This document shows positions 27,573 through 35,260 of a DNA stretch of 64,000 bases, piece after piece. The stretch comes from Intrasporangiaceae bacterium (lineage in GTDB: Bacteria > Actinomycetota > Actinomycetes > Actinomycetales > Dermatophilaceae). Below the pieces are notes generated by a model, which saw nothing but the letters and a program-made list of their open reading frames with translations, was not told the DNA's origin and made no database searches. The position numbers and the translations under genes were made by a program. The DNA lies in NCBI GenBank assembly GCA_021324575.1, contig JAJPIW010000070.1, positions 1 to 64,000 on the forward strand, written 5' to 3'. Each line of letters opens with the position of its first letter. Position 1 is the first letter of the stretch.

Positions 27573-27605
27573 CCACTGGCCAGGGCAGCGTCCGATGGCC
27601 AGTGG
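27573..27605. repeat. Small inverted repeat with 13-base loop
   Basis: CCACTGGCCA (27573-27582) and TGGCCAGTGG (27596-27605) enclose 13 bases. The same 9-base core arms with a 13-base loop recur at 49081-49111, again beside 74-bp palindromes. This suggests a companion element. Confidence 0.7.
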
Positions 27606-27764
27606 ACTCCAGAGCCGGCTCGTCGTTGGTGGAGTCTCCGGTCTCGATTTGGGGGTCGTTCAGTGGATAGGGCGGCGTGCATCCCACCAGTACCACTTGC
27701 CTCAGGAGTAACTTTGTCACCGCGCGCCACAGTGGGGTGGCGCCGGGAGGAAGGATTCCGTGCG

Positions 27765-28052
27765 ATGAGTGCTAACAATCCGGCGCCGGCTGTCGACCAT
27801 GACACCGTGCCGCCGGCCAACACCGGAATGCTGGTCGCCGCCGGCATCCTGCTCGCCGTCCCGATCATCGCCCTCATGTGGGTGAGCAGCTACGCCAAGA
27901 AGGGCCCGGAGCTGGCCGGCTTCCCGTTCTTCTACTGGTACCAGTTCCTCTGGGTCCTCATCACCCCGGCATTCACCTGGACCGCGTTCGTCCTTGTCCG
28001 CAAGGCTCGCCCGCACCGGGCGATGACCGGCACCACCGAGGCCACCCGATGA
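27765..28052 (+). CDS. DUF3311 small membrane protein, symporter partner
   Basis: About 95 residues, ATG at 27765 after a GGGAGG site. Two hydrophobic helices (MLVAAGILLAVPIIALMWV and YWYQFLWVLITPAFTWTAFV) are joined by SYAKKGPELAGFPFFYWYQ, the DUF3311 signature. Such proteins are encoded immediately upstream of sodium/solute symporters and probably form a small subunit. Its TGA overlaps the ATG of the symporter gene. Confidence 0.85.
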   Translation: MSANNPAPAVDHDTVPPANTGMLVAAGILLAVPIIALMWVSSYAKKGPELAGFPFFYWYQFLWVLITPAFTWTAFVLVRKARPHRAMTGTTEATR

Positions 28053-29755
28053 GCGCGACTGCGGCATACGCCGCCTCCGGCCTGGTCACCGCTGTCCCCG
28101 CGACCGCCACCAAAGGTGTCAACGGAGTCGCCCTCACCGTCCTCATCGTGCTCTTCGCCATCGTCACCGTCATGGGCTTCATGGCGACGCGCTTCCGGCG
28201 AGCCGAGTCGATGGAGTCACTCGACGAATGGGGCCTCGGTGGTCGCTCGTTCGGCACCTGGATCACGTGGTTCCTGCTGGGAGGCGACCTCTACACGGCA
28301 TACACGTTCGTCGCCGTGCCGGCCGCGATGTTCGCGTCCGGTGCGGTCGCGGGGTTCTTCGCGGTCCCCTACACGATCATCGCCTACCCGATCATCTTCG
28401 TCTTCATGTCGCGGCTGTGGTCGGTGAGCCACCGCCACGGCTACGTGACGACGGCCGACTTCGTGCAGGGCCGCTACAGCTCCAAGCCGCTGTCGCTCGC
28501 CATCGCGGTGACCGGCTTCCTGGCGACGATGCCCTACATCGCCCTGCAGCTCGTCGGCATCCAGGCGGTGCTCGAGGTCGCCGGCGTCGGTGGTGCCGGC
28601 AACTGGCTGGCCAAGGACGCGCCGCTGTTCATCGCCTTCGCCCTGCTCGCGGCATACACGTATGCCAGTGGGTTGCGTGCCCCGGCCGTCATCGCGTTCG
28701 TCAAGGACCTGCTCGTCTACCTCGTCATCATCGTGGCGATCATCTACCTGCCCCACAAGTTCGGCGGGTGGAGCCACATCTTCGACGCGGCGCAGACCAA
28801 GATGGCCGCGACGAACGCGGTGACCAAGAAGCCCAACGGGGTCTTCATCCCCGGGGCCAAGCAGTACTGGGCGTTCGCCACCCTCGGCCTCGGCTCGGCG
28901 ATGGCGCTGTTCATGTACCCGCACTCGGTGACCGCGGTGCTGTCCTCCAAGAACCGCAACACGATCCGGCGCAACGCCGCGATCCTGCCGGCGTACTCCT
29001 TCGTGCTGGCGCTGCTCGCGCTGCTCGGCTGGGTCGCCATCGCCGCCGGCACCAAGCCGATCGGGCTGGACGGCAAGCCCAACGCCCAGCTGGTCATCCC
29101 CCAGCTGTTCGAGGACGCGTTCCCGTCGTGGTTCACCGGGGTCGCGTTCGCGGCCGTCGCCATCGGCGCGCTCGTGCCGGCCGCCATCATGTCCATCGCG
29201 GCGGCGAACACCTTCACCCGCAACATCTACAAGGAGTGGATCAAGCCGACCGCGAGCCCCGCCGAGGAGGCCAAGGTCTCCAAGCTGGTCTCCCTGCTCG
29301 TCAAGGCGGTCGCGCTCGTCTTCGTCCTCACCCTGGACAAGCAGAACGCGATCAACTTCCAGCTCCTCGGTGGCATCTGGATCCTCCAGACCTTCCCGGC
29401 CGTCGTGTTCAGCCTGTACACCAAGTGGTTCCACCGCTGGGGTCTGCTCGTCGGCTGGGCGGTCGCGATGGTGTACGGGACGATGAAGGCCTACCAGGTG
29501 ATCAACCCGGCGACCGGCAAGCACTTCGGCGGCTCCACGTCGCTCATCCCGGTGATCGGCGAGCTGGGCTACATCGCCCTGACCGCCTTCGTCATCAACG
29601 TGCTCATTGCCGCCGTCCTCACGGTCGTGCTCCGCGCGGCCAAGGTGAGCAACGGCGTCGATGCCACGATCAAGGGCGACTACTTCGCCGATGCCGGCGA
29701 CCCGCGCGTCCAGCCGGCCAACGTCGGGGTTCACGAGGTGACCGGAACCCCCTGA
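28049..29755 (+). CDS. Sodium:solute symporter, MctP-like monocarboxylate permease
   Basis: About 568 residues with some 13 helices. SLDEWGLGGRSFGTWITWFL near the N-terminus, TTADFVQGRYSSK, and ALGWVAIAAG-type helices place it in the SSS family. With a DUF3311 partner it resembles MctP (lactate, pyruvate, acetate uptake). A hydrophilic tail of about 30 residues ends the chain. It is followed by a GCACGTGC repeat array in the convergent gap to the HD-domain gene. Confidence 0.88.
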   Translation: MSATAAYAASGLVTAVPATATKGVNGVALTVLIVLFAIVTVMGFMATRFRRAESMESLDEWGLGGRSFGTWITWFLLGGDLYTAYTFVAVPAAMFASGAVAGFFAVPYTIIAYPIIFVFMSRLWSVSHRHGYVTTADFVQGRYSSKPLSLAIAVTGFLATMPYIALQLVGIQAVLEVAGVGGAGNWLAKDAPLFIAFALLAAYTYASGLRAPAVIAFVKDLLVYLVIIVAIIYLPHKFGGWSHIFDAAQTKMAATNAVTKKPNGVFIPGAKQYWAFATLGLGSAMALFMYPHSVTAVLSSKNRNTIRRNAAILPAYSFVLALLALLGWVAIAAGTKPIGLDGKPNAQLVIPQLFEDAFPSWFTGVAFAAVAIGALVPAAIMSIAAANTFTRNIYKEWIKPTASPAEEAKVSKLVSLLVKAVALVFVLTLDKQNAINFQLLGGIWILQTFPAVVFSLYTKWFHRWGLLVGWAVAMVYGTMKAYQVINPATGKHFGGSTSLIPVIGELGYIALTAFVINVLIAAVLTVVLRAAKVSNGVDATIKGDYFADAGDPRVQPANVGVHEVTGTP

Positions 29756-29779
29756 GGGCCGGCATACGGCCGTCCGGCT

Positions 29780-29896
29780 CCCCGCACGTGCGGGGTTGTT
29801 CAGGCTGGTTAGGCCAACGTGACCCGAACAACCCTGCACGTGCGGGGTTGTTCAGGCTGGGGCCAGCTGGACCTGAATAACCCCGCACGTGCGGGG
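29780..29896. repeat. Array of GCACGTGC-centred palindromic repeats, locus 1 (3 cores)
   Basis: Three cores of CCCCGCACGTGCGGGG type at 29780-29795, 29832-29847 and 29881-29896. The first is followed by TTGTTCAGG, the middle has that flank on both sides (inverted on the left), and the last is preceded by CCTGAATAA. Core spacing is 49-52 bases. It lies between two convergent genes. Not a CRISPR array: few units, alternating orientation, no cas genes. Confidence 0.85.
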
Positions 29897-29995
29897 ACGG
29901 GTGGGGTGCGGACGGACGGGCGGGGGCAGGTGGGGTGGAGGCGTGCAGGCCGGCCACCCGAGCGGGCGGCTCGGACGGCCGTAACCAGCGCTGGG

Positions 29996-31267
29996 TCAGA
30001 CGGTGCTTGCGCGACGGGTAAGCACCGTCTGCAGTGCGTCGACGACCGCGGGGTCGTACTCGTAGCCGAGACCGAGGTGGATCCGCTCCATGGCGGCCGC
30101 CACGGCATCCTTGGCCGGCGACCCCTCGGTGAGGTCGTCGAAGGCGTTGACCACCTTGATCACCCGGGCGTTGCGCGGCAGGTTCTCGCCGAACTCCCGG
30201 ACCTGCCGATACGGAGTCGTCTGGAACTCCAGGGTGTGGGCCACGTCGTCCAGGACACCGGTGCCGCGGACGATCCGCGCACCGTCGTCGGCGATCCGCT
30301 GCTGGTCCGACGGCGCGGCGAGCACCGTCGCCCCTTGGGGGATCGGCACGCGTAGGGCGATCTGCCCGAGGTCGTGCAGCAACGCGGCATACTCCAGCCG
30401 GGTGAGCTCCTCGGTGCCCATCGTCAGCTCGCGACCGACCCTGACCGACAGGTCGGCGACGCGGGCGGCGTGCCCGGACGCGGTATAGCCGGTGAGGTCG
30501 GTGAGCCGAGACAGGGCGGCGATGGTCTGCCGATAGGTGCTGCGGACCGCAGCGTGACGGCGCACGGCGAACTGGGCCAGCACCAGGGGGCCCAGGCTCA
30601 GCGGAATCCCGACGGCGCCGAGCGCGGGCCGGGTGAGGACGATGATCGGGCCGGCGGTGACGACGGCGAGGGCCAGACCGCCGCCGCTCGCGAACTCCTC
30701 CCGCAGGACGAAGGGCAGCGGAAGGTGCGCGGCGCGGGCACGGGACCATGCTCGCAGCGCCGCTTCCAGGGCAACTCCGGGGATGGCGGTGGCGACGAGG
30801 GCCATGGCCACCAGCCAACGCGGGTGCGCCGGGTTGGAGGTCCACACCACCTGGTTGGGGTTGCCGACGTCGTGCGCCAGGACCGACGTCAGCGCGACGG
30901 CGAGCAGGCGGGCCATCATGTCTCCGAGGGCAAGGCGTCGCCCGGCGAGCACCCGGGCGGCCCCGGCGACCATCATGGCGGCGCCGGTGACGAGGACGAC
31001 GTCGGCCGTCGCCACCATGAACTCGCCGACGCTGAGCACCGGCGCCATGGCCAGAGCGATGCCGGCGGCCAGGCTGATCGGGGCGCTCGAGCTGTTGTCG
31101 AGGGTGGTCCGGATCCCCTCCCCCAGCGTGATGGCCAACCCGGCCACGACGGTGAACAGCAGCATCCCAGGGGCGATGCTCGCGCCGGCCGCGAGGTAGG
31201 ACCACATGGCACAGCAGATGACCACCGCCGCAGCGACGGCCGTCAGGTTCACCCGGCGCCGGTTCAT
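29996..31267 (-). CDS. Membrane protein with degenerate HD-GYP-like domain
   Basis: About 423 residues. Roughly seven hydrophobic segments occupy the first 230 residues. A cytoplasmic HD-type domain follows: SGHAARVADLSVRVG (first His) and ALLHDLGQIALRVP (HD pair). The GYP motif and the following HHE-type histidines are absent (FQTTPYRQV stands in that region), so c-di-GMP hydrolysis is doubtful; it may be a sensor or regulatory partner. The ATG overlaps the stop of the full HD-GYP gene upstream (ATGA). The two proteins share layout and probably arose by duplication. Confidence 0.8.
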   Translation of the reverse strand: MNRRRVNLTAVAAAVVICCAMWSYLAAGASIAPGMLLFTVVAGLAITLGEGIRTTLDNSSSAPISLAAGIALAMAPVLSVGEFMVATADVVLVTGAAMMVAGAARVLAGRRLALGDMMARLLAVALTSVLAHDVGNPNQVVWTSNPAHPRWLVAMALVATAIPGVALEAALRAWSRARAAHLPLPFVLREEFASGGGLALAVVTAGPIIVLTRPALGAVGIPLSLGPLVLAQFAVRRHAAVRSTYRQTIAALSRLTDLTGYTASGHAARVADLSVRVGRELTMGTEELTRLEYAALLHDLGQIALRVPIPQGATVLAAPSDQQRIADDGARIVRGTGVLDDVAHTLEFQTTPYRQVREFGENLPRNARVIKVVNAFDDLTEGSPAKDAVAAAMERIHLGLGYEYDPAVVDALQTVLTRRASTV

Positions 31268-32676
31268 TGGTGCACCACGTCGGTCGGCGCGGGCTCGACC
31301 TCACGGGAGACCCCCCAGGTCGTGAACGGCACCGGCTCGTCATGGGCGACCGCGCTTCCGACCACGGCCGGGCTCCCGGCATCGGGCAGGCTCGGCGCCT
31401 CGTGCCGGGACATGGCTCGGGCGAGCGCGCTCACGACAACCGGGTCGTATGCCGAGCGGCCCAGGGCCTGCATGACCTCCAGGGCCTGGGCGGTGGTGAA
31501 GGCCGGGCGGTCCAGCCGGGGCGACAGGAGGGCGACGAACCCGTCGGCGACGGCGACGACCCGCCCGATGAGGGGTATGCCCTCGGCCAACAGCCCGGCC
31601 GGATAGCCCGTCCCGTCGAACCGTTCGTGGTGGTTGACCACTCCGACGACGGCGCGGTCGAGGAAGGAGATGCCAGCGAGCATCCGCGCGGCGGCGCCCG
31701 AGTGCTCCTTGAGCAGGTCCGCCTCCGCGGGGGTCAGCACGTGATCGGGTCGCAGGAGCTCCGACGGCAGGCCGAGCAACCCGATGTCATGGAGCATGCC
31801 GGCCGTCTCGGCTGCCTCGACGTCGGCACTGGGCAGGTGCAGCTCGTCGCCGATCCACCCAGAGACCGTGGCGACGGCAGCACTGTGGCCGGTCAGGCTC
31901 GGGCTCTTGATCTCGATCGCCGCCACCAGAGCGGTCAGCGTGCGGTTGTGTGCCTGCATCTCCTCGCTGTACTGGCCCAGGGCCCAGCGCGCGACGAGCA
32001 GGGGCGCGAGGATGAGGACGGTGCCGAACGGGCCGACGCCAGCCGGCACCCACAGTACGAAGAGCAGGAAGGACAGCAGGCCGTAGCCGATGTAGCCGGC
32101 CCCGGTGCTCCCGACGAGGAACCGAACCTGGGCACCGAACGGCGTCCCGGTCGACACCCGCAGGATCAGGGCCAGCAGCACGGCGTTGATCAGGCACTGC
32201 ACGAGGTCGGCGATGAGCAACGGCAGGCCGACGTCGAGCAGGAGGGACATGGGGTTGATGTTCTGCAGCGGGCCGGGTGCACCACCGGCCCACAGATAGG
32301 CCAGGCCACTCAGCCCGCCCATGATGGCGTGCATCGCCATGTTGAAGACGAGCGCTTGCCGGCGGGTTCGGCCGATCTGCCCAACGACCGAAACCGCGCC
32401 GACAAGGGCTGCACCGGCTGGCCCGACGAGCGGGATGGCCGTGAGCAACACGATGCTGCTGAGGGTCAGGGTGATCCCACTGCGGACGAACCGCTTCGGG
32501 ATCCCCTTGCTGAGCAGCCCAAGGGCGCCAAGAACGCAGACCGCAAGCCACCGCTCGGGAAGCCCGGCAGCCACAATCGTCCACGCGACCGTCAGGAGAG
32601 CGACTGCCCAAACGGCGCCGATCACCAGGTCTGTGGACGTGCCGGGACGACCCTTGCTACTTGCGTTAACCTTCAT
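31264..32676 (-). CDS. Membrane-embedded HD-GYP phosphodiesterase
   Basis: About 470 residues with seven or eight N-terminal hydrophobic segments, then a complete HD-GYP domain: TGHSAAVATVSG, GMLHDIGLLGLPSELL, VVNHHERFDGTGYPAGL and VVAVADGFVAL. This family hydrolyses cyclic di-GMP. The N-terminal membrane part resembles MASE-type sensory regions and may sense a ligand at the membrane. It is followed by the degenerate paralogue with a 4-bp overlap and preceded, on the same strand, by a small exported-peptide gene 68 bases upstream. Confidence 0.9.
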   Translation of the reverse strand: MKVNASSKGRPGTSTDLVIGAVWAVALLTVAWTIVAAGLPERWLAVCVLGALGLLSKGIPKRFVRSGITLTLSSIVLLTAIPLVGPAGAALVGAVSVVGQIGRTRRQALVFNMAMHAIMGGLSGLAYLWAGGAPGPLQNINPMSLLLDVGLPLLIADLVQCLINAVLLALILRVSTGTPFGAQVRFLVGSTGAGYIGYGLLSFLLFVLWVPAGVGPFGTVLILAPLLVARWALGQYSEEMQAHNRTLTALVAAIEIKSPSLTGHSAAVATVSGWIGDELHLPSADVEAAETAGMLHDIGLLGLPSELLRPDHVLTPAEADLLKEHSGAAARMLAGISFLDRAVVGVVNHHERFDGTGYPAGLLAEGIPLIGRVVAVADGFVALLSPRLDRPAFTTAQALEVMQALGRSAYDPVVVSALARAMSRHEAPSLPDAGSPAVVGSAVAHDEPVPFTTWGVSREVEPAPTDVVHQ

Positions 32677-32710
32677 GGCACCGCGAGGGCGGTCACCTCC
32701 AACCGGATCA

Positions 32711-32734
32711 CGTTCGGGCGTGGCTACCCGAACG
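32711..32734 (-). promoter_or_regulatory. Hairpin between the exported peptide and HD-GYP genes
   Basis: CGTTCGGG (32711-32718) and CCCGAACG (32727-32734) form an 8-bp stem with an 8-base loop. On the reverse strand it follows the peptide stop by 10 bases. There is no T-run, so it may attenuate or protect a transcript rather than fully terminate. Confidence 0.5.
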
Positions 32735-32744
32735 CAACGTTATG

Positions 32745-32918
32745 TCAGTTCCAGTCCCAGGAGTTCAAGTGGGACATCTGCCCAGCACCGACGGAGGACG
32801 CCGGAACCACAACTGCAGTCTTGGCCGTGGAGCCGGCAGCCTGAGCCGAGGGGGCGACGAGGCCGAGTCCGGCGACCGTCAGGGCGATGAGGGCAGCAAC
32901 CTTCTTGAACGTGTTCAT
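32745..32918 (-). CDS. Small exported peptide precursor (57 residues)
   Basis: The ATG at 32918 follows AGAGAGG by 8 bases. The first 27 residues form a clear signal peptide: basic MNTFKKV, hydrophobic AALIALTVAGLGLV, and cleavage after APSAQA. The mature part is about 30 residues: GSTAKTAVVVPASSVGAGQM, then a tail ending SWDWN. No family recognised and no cysteines, so it is not a typical toxin or lantibiotic. Gene order on the reverse strand is peptide, HD-GYP, HD-like. A secreted signal read by the membrane HD-GYP proteins is an attractive guess, not shown by sequence. Confidence 0.7.
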   Translation of the reverse strand: MNTFKKVAALIALTVAGLGLVAPSAQAAGSTAKTAVVVPASSVGAGQMSHLNSWDWN

Positions 32919-33110
32919 GATGAATCCTCTCTTTTGCTGGCAGCGAGCTGAGTGGTCTCGGCTCGGGGCGGCCGCCAGCAGGGCGAATTCTGCCATGTTC
33001 GGGCACCCGCGGCGATCACCCGTGCGGCGGCCCACTCGGAGGTGTGGCAGACTATGGAGGTTCTTCGGCGCCCCGAGCGCCGAGCGATCCCCCTCGACAG
33101 GAGCACCACG

Positions 33111-33185
33111 ATGAGCAAGCGCGCTCGCAAGCGTCGCTCGCGCAAGGGCAACGCCGCCAACCACGGCCGCAAGCCCAACGCCTGA
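33111..33185 (+). CDS. Ribosomal protein bL37 (24 residues)
   Basis: ATG at 33111 after CAGGAG. The 24-codon product starts MSKRARKRRSRKGNAANHGR and ends KPNA. The highly basic composition and the ANHGRKPNA ending match the tiny actinobacterial large-subunit protein bL37 described from mycobacterial ribosome structures (from memory). A strong hairpin follows 12 bases after the stop, supporting an independent small transcript. Confidence 0.75.
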   Translation: MSKRARKRRSRKGNAANHGRKPNA

Positions 33186-33196
33186 GCCAGCCACCC

Positions 33197-33252
33197 GGCA
33201 TACGCCGAAGGCCCCCGGAACCACACGGTTCAGGGGGCCTTCGGCGTATGCC
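33197..33252 (+). terminator. Hairpin after bL37, arms begin and end with the CGGCATACG word
   Basis: Long inverted repeat: GGCATACGCCGAAGGCCCCC at the left, its near-perfect complement at the right, and a loop GGAACCACACGGTTCA that can itself pair. It lies between convergent bL37 and rsrA genes, so it can serve both. One of three gene-end inverted pairs of the dispersed word. Confidence 0.85.
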
Positions 33253-33263
33253 GGTCCGCGGCC

Positions 33264-33551
33264 TCAGTCGGTGTACTCGACCCGAATGGTCGTGATTCGC
33301 TGCACGATCGAGGTCCGCAGCGCGGGGGGCGCGCACTCGGTCGCGCACGACCGGCGGACGATTGCCTTGACCGCCTGCTCGATGTCGTGCTGCTCCATGC
33401 ACGGCGCGCAGGCAGCCAGATGCAGGGCGATCTTGTGCGTGTCCGTGGCGGTCATCTCCCCGTCGAGGTACTCATAGAGCCGGTGCAGGGTCTCGGAGCA
33501 GTCGGCCCCGGAGTGGTCGGCCGCGGTGTGGCCGTGGGCGTCGGTGCTCAT
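33264..33551 (-). CDS. rsrA: Mycothiol-system anti-sigma factor RsrA-like
   Basis: About 95 residues. The zinc anti-sigma motif HLAACAPC gives His44, Cys48 and Cys51, and Cys18 in [18 protein letters not shown] is placed like the redox cysteine of RsrA. Disulphide stress releases zinc and frees SigR. Two further cysteines lie at about 69 and 73. The ATG overlaps the sigR stop (ATGA), the usual sigma/anti-sigma arrangement. Confidence 0.92.
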   Translation of the reverse strand: MSTDAHGHTAADHSGADCSETLHRLYEYLDGEMTATDTHKIALHLAACAPCMEQHDIEQAVKAIVRRSCATECAPPALRTSIVQRITTIRVEYTD

Positions 33552-34210
33552 GACGCGTCTCCCGCCTTGACCTTGATGCCGCGGTCCCGGGCATAGTCCG
33601 TGAGCAGCTCGCGCAGCTGGCGCCGGCCACGGTGCAGTCGCGACATGACTGTGCCGATCGGCGTCTGCATGATCTCGGCGATCTCCTTGTAGGCGAAGCC
33701 CTCGACGTCGGCGAGGTAGACCGCCATCCGGAACTCCTCGGGGAGCGCCTGCAGCGCGCGCTTGACCTCGCTGTCGGGCAGATGGTCCAGCGCCTGGGTC
33801 TCGGCCGACTTCAGCCCACTGGACTGGTGCGACTCGGCGCGCGCCAACTGGTAGTCCTCGATGTCGGACGCATCGGACTGGAGCGGCTCGCGCTGCTTCT
33901 TGCGGTAGGTGTTGATGTAGGAGTTGGTGAGGATGCGGTACATCCAGGCCTTGAGGTTGGTGCCCGGCTTGTACTGGTGGAACGCGGCATACGCCTTGGC
34001 GAACGTCTCCTGGACGAGGTCCTCGGCATCAGCGGGGTTGCGCGTCGTGCGCAGGGCCGCCGAGTAGAGCTGGTCCAGGAGAGGCAGGGCCTCTGCCTCG
34101 AAGCGGGCGAGCCGCTCGGCCTCGGTCTCGGTCGCGACGTCGACCTCCGGAACGACCACCTCTGGGGTGATCTCGGAGTCGGTCGTCTGGGGCGCCACGG
34201 AGTCAGTCAT
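33548..34210 (-). CDS. sigR: ECF sigma factor SigR/SigH (thiol-oxidative stress)
   Basis: About 220 residues from the ATG at 34210, preceded by a GGTGGAG site. Region 2 reads [20 protein letters not shown] and [19 protein letters not shown]; region 4 reads [20 protein letters not shown] and [17 protein letters not shown]. It directs transcription of thioredoxin, mycothiol and repair genes when RsrA is oxidised. The frame stays open to 34264, giving a possible N-terminally extended form like SigR' of Streptomyces. A matching promoter lies at 34345-34373. Confidence 0.93.
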   Translation of the reverse strand: MTDSVAPQTTDSEITPEVVVPEVDVATETEAERLARFEAEALPLLDQLYSAALRTTRNPADAEDLVQETFAKAYAAFHQYKPGTNLKAWMYRILTNSYINTYRKKQREPLQSDASDIEDYQLARAESHQSSGLKSAETQALDHLPDSEVKRALQALPEEFRMAVYLADVEGFAYKEIAEIMQTPIGTVMSRLHRGRRQLRELLTDYARDRGIKVKAGDAS

Positions 34211-34344
34211 CGTGCTCCACCCTAGTGGCGCATCCGTGTGGCTCGGCGCGTGGAGTACGAGCACGAGGCCTCCTCGCTGCAGGTCGATCGGTCTGGTCGG
34301 TCAGGGCGGGCCACCGCGGGTGGGGACCCGATGGCATCGATGGT

Positions 34345-34373
34345 GGAACACCGTCGCGGGCGCGATCCATTCC
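34345..34373 (-). promoter_or_regulatory. Candidate SigR-dependent promoter of sigR-rsrA
   Basis: On the reverse strand GGAAT (34373-34369) and GTT (34349-34347) are separated by 19 bases, close to the SigR consensus GGAAT-N18/19-GTT. It lies about 135 bases upstream of the sigR ATG and faces it, which fits positive autoregulation. It also lies 19 bases upstream of the divergent ferritin ATG. Confidence 0.6.
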
Positions 34374-34391
34374 CGGGATAGATTGCCTGCC

Positions 34392-34928
34392 ATGGTCAAG
34401 GAATCCACGTTCGTCACCCTCCTGCGCGACCAGATCCGGCACGAGTTCACGGCGCACCAGCAGTACATCGCCATCGCCGTGTGGTTCGACCAGCAGGACC
34501 TCCCCCGGCTCGCCGCGCACTTCTACGCCCAGAGTGTCGAGGAGCGCAACCACGCCATGATGATGGTCCAGTACCTCATGGACCGGGACTGGGCCGTCGA
34601 GGTCCCGGGCGTCGACGCGGTGCGCAACGACTTCGTCGCACCGATCACGGTCATCGAGCTCGCGCTCGCCCAGGAGAAGGCGGTCACCGGCCAGATCGAG
34701 TCGCTCTTCCGGGCCGCCCGGGCCGAAGGTGACGTCCTCTCCGAGCAGTTCATGCTGTGGTTCCTCAAGGAGCAGGTCGAGGAGGTGTCGGCGATGAACT
34801 CGCTGCTCACCATCGCCGGCCGGGCCGGGGACGACTGGTTCCAGATCGAGGACCACCTGGCCCGCGAGACGGTGGGCGACTCCGGCGGCGACGCCTCGGC
34901 ACCCGCGGCCGCTGGGGGCGCGCTCTAG
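34392..34928 (+). CDS. Ferritin (BfrB/Ftn-like)
   Basis: About 178 residues. The ferroxidase-centre segments are visible: HEFTAHQQYIAIAVWF, then VEERNHAMMMVQYLMDRDW with the ExxH pair, and later ELALAQEKAVTGQIESL and FLKEQVEEVSAMNSLL. No haem-binding Met typical of bacterioferritin is obvious. It stores iron in a 24-mer shell. It is divergent from sigR, so iron storage and thiol stress may share regulation. It is followed by a word-paired hairpin and a repeat array. Confidence 0.9.
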   Translation: MVKESTFVTLLRDQIRHEFTAHQQYIAIAVWFDQQDLPRLAAHFYAQSVEERNHAMMMVQYLMDRDWAVEVPGVDAVRNDFVAPITVIELALAQEKAVTGQIESLFRAARAEGDVLSEQFMLWFLKEQVEEVSAMNSLLTIAGRAGDDWFQIEDHLARETVGDSGGDASAPAAAGGAL

Positions 34929-34935
34929 GCGTCCC

Positions 34936-34961
34936 CGTATGCCGGGCGCTTCCGGCATACG
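34936..34961 (+). terminator. Short hairpin after ferritin from an inverted pair of the dispersed word
   Basis: CGTATGCCGG (34936-34945) and CCGGCATACG (34952-34961) pair perfectly around GCGCTT, giving a 10-bp stem 8 bases after the ferritin stop. No T-run. Third gene-end inverted pair of the word, in the opposite order to the other two. Confidence 0.75.
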
Positions 34962-34990
34962 GGCGGCCGGGGGGCGTGTCCGGGCCCGCA

Positions 34991-35217
34991 CACGCCCGCA
35001 CGTGCGGGGTTATTCAGGTCAAGCTGGCCCACCGCCCCGCACACGCCCGCACGTGCGGGGTTATTCAGGTCAAGCTGGCCCACCGGCCCACACACGCCCG
35101 CACGTGCGGGGTTATTCAGGTCAAGCTGGCCCACCGCCCCGCACACGCCCGCACGTGCGGGGTTATTCAGGTCAAGCTGGCCCACCGGCCTGAACAACCC
35201 CGCACGTGCGGGGAGGG
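34991..35217. repeat. Array of 51-bp tandem repeats with GCACGTGC core, locus 2
   Basis: Four 51-base units start at 34991, 35042, 35093 and 35144. Each contains CCCGCACGTGCGGGG followed by TTATTCAGG and GTCAAGCTGGCCCACCG. A fifth, inverted core (CCTGAACAA then CCCCGCACGTGCGGGG) ends the array near 35216. Units differ at only two or three positions and alternate between two subtypes. Lies between convergent ferritin and hydrolase genes. Same element family as 29780-29896. Confidence 0.88.
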
Positions 35218-35260
35218 AACAGATGCCGGGCGGCGGCGGTCGGATGCCGGCCGACCGGGG

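Noticed and set aside
28217-29839. Reverse 540-codon frame opposite the symporter
   Set aside because: Antisense shadow of the MctP-like gene; no family resemblance and biased composition.
34991-35217. CRISPR array (regular palindromic repeat resembling type I-E repeats)
   Set aside because: The intervening sequences are nearly identical between units, the period is 51 rather than about 61, the last unit is inverted and no cas genes are present. It is a tandem REP-like array.
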